The position numbers and the translations under genes are program-made. Below the pieces are notes generated by a model. It worked only from the letters and a program-made list of their open reading frames with translations. It made no database searches and was not told the DNA's origin. Source: an uncultured Sulfitobacter sp. (GTDB lineage Bacteria; Pseudomonadota; Alphaproteobacteria; Rhodobacterales; Rhodobacteraceae). Taken from it: DNA of 64,000 bases. The stretch covers positions 79,606 to 143,605 of the forward strand of contig CAKZPD010000037.1 in assembly GCA_937138475.1 (NCBI GenBank). The letters run 5' to 3'. Shown in pieces: positions 63,727 through 64,000 of the stretch (positions within the stretch are counted from its first letter, which is position 1; the number at the start of each line of letters is the position of its first letter).

Positions 63727-64000
63727 ATCTTCTTATGCGGTGGGACGTGGCCTTGGCCCTTTTCATCGGTTCTGTCGGCGGGTTTGGCGTACTGATGGGA
63801 ATGATCCCCGGCGTAGGAGAGTTCACAGCCCAGTTCATGCCTATACCTATGCTCAGCGCACCTCCAAAACACCCAAAGCATTCGGCGATGGCGCCCCAGA
63901 GGGTCTGATCGCATCCGAAGCCGCCTGTCCGTCGTCAGATAATTTGGGCCAACAGAGCGTTTTCGTTATTGGAGGCTCTGGCTCATCCTTGATTGAGTTT
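63702..64000 (+). pseudogene. Frameshifted and shortened tctA
   Basis: It begins METFFSGINLLMRWDVALAL and soon reaches GVLMGMIPGVGEFTAQF. That motif normally lies in the middle of TctA, so an internal deletion is likely. At about 63838 the frame breaks: the correct continuation AYTYAQRTSKTPKAFGDGAP and EGLIASEAA lies in another frame. The sequence runs off the right edge. TctA would be the large permease of the TTT system. Confidence 0.75.

Overview
The window is a chromosomal segment of an alphaproteobacterium, almost certainly order Rhodobacterales (Roseobacter/Rhodobacter group). The evidence is the gene content and order: FnrL next to hemN, the ccoNOQP-ccoGHIS block, a malyl-CoA lyase of the ethylmalonyl-CoA pathway, TrcR (DUF1013), COQ9 beside rpsU, a TIGR02300 protein, and a short 4.5S-type SRP RNA just upstream of dnaX-ybaB-recR. 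Genes are densely packed and many overlap by ATGA or TAATG junctions. No phage, IS element, integrase or CRISPR array is visible.

Layout. 1-1.8 kb: a TRAP transporter operon (dctP, dctQ, start of dctM) with a hairpin between dctP and dctQ. 1.96 kb: tRNA-Met. 2.1-9.1 kb: heme genes hemE, hemC and hemF with a desaturase, an SDR, an rRNA-type methyltransferase, clpS and a HAD phosphatase. 9.2-10.6 kb: a D,D-carboxypeptidase. 10.7-18.5 kb: assembly genes ccoGHIS and structural genes ccoNOQP of the cbb3 oxidase. 18.6-21.7 kb: universal stress protein, fnrL and hemN. 21.7-27.4 kb: the YejABEF-type peptide ABC transporter. 27.5-32.2 kb: a membrane-anchored cytochrome c, pheA, nudC, a CpdB-like phosphoesterase and the SRP RNA. 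32.3-35.1 kb: dnaX-ybaB-recR. 35.2-43.8 kb: ornithine decarboxylase, trcR, two quinone oxidoreductases, coq9, rpsU, lrp/ald, mscL and ytoQ. 43.8-49 kb: pheT, an amidotransferase, pheS, rplT and rpmI. 49-54 kb: pyk and a three-gene D-amino-acid (D-glutamate) catabolic operon. 54-58.8 kb: mcl1, a LysE-type exporter, accA, a GntR regulator, a YgjP-like metalloprotein and a TIGR02300 protein. From 58.86 kb, after tRNA-Ala, the sequence becomes accessory and partly decayed: a GcvT-like remnant, IclR, a Tm-1-like protein, a class III aminotransferase and a broken TTT (tctC/tctB/tctA) transporter running off the end.

How it fits together. Microaerobic respiration is the central theme. cbb3 oxidase subunits, their maturation factors, a cytochrome c that could feed them, and oxygen-dependent (hemF) and oxygen-independent (hemN) heme synthesis lie near the oxygen sensor FnrL. 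Three good FNR boxes sit before ccoN, before ccoG and in the fnrL/hemN gap.

The most interesting non-genic structure is two families of intergenic repeats. One is a 33-36 bp motif in six copies, five of which read as the downstream flank of a gene's 3' end. The other has two copies built as a perfect 13-14 bp hairpin of variable sequence, an 8-nt spacer and a 29-nt conserved block. Other notable items are a cpdB-like gene whose Shine-Dalgarno sequence faces an ATC codon, an SDR lacking the catalytic lysine, and a palindromic operator in the dgcN/mcl1 gap.
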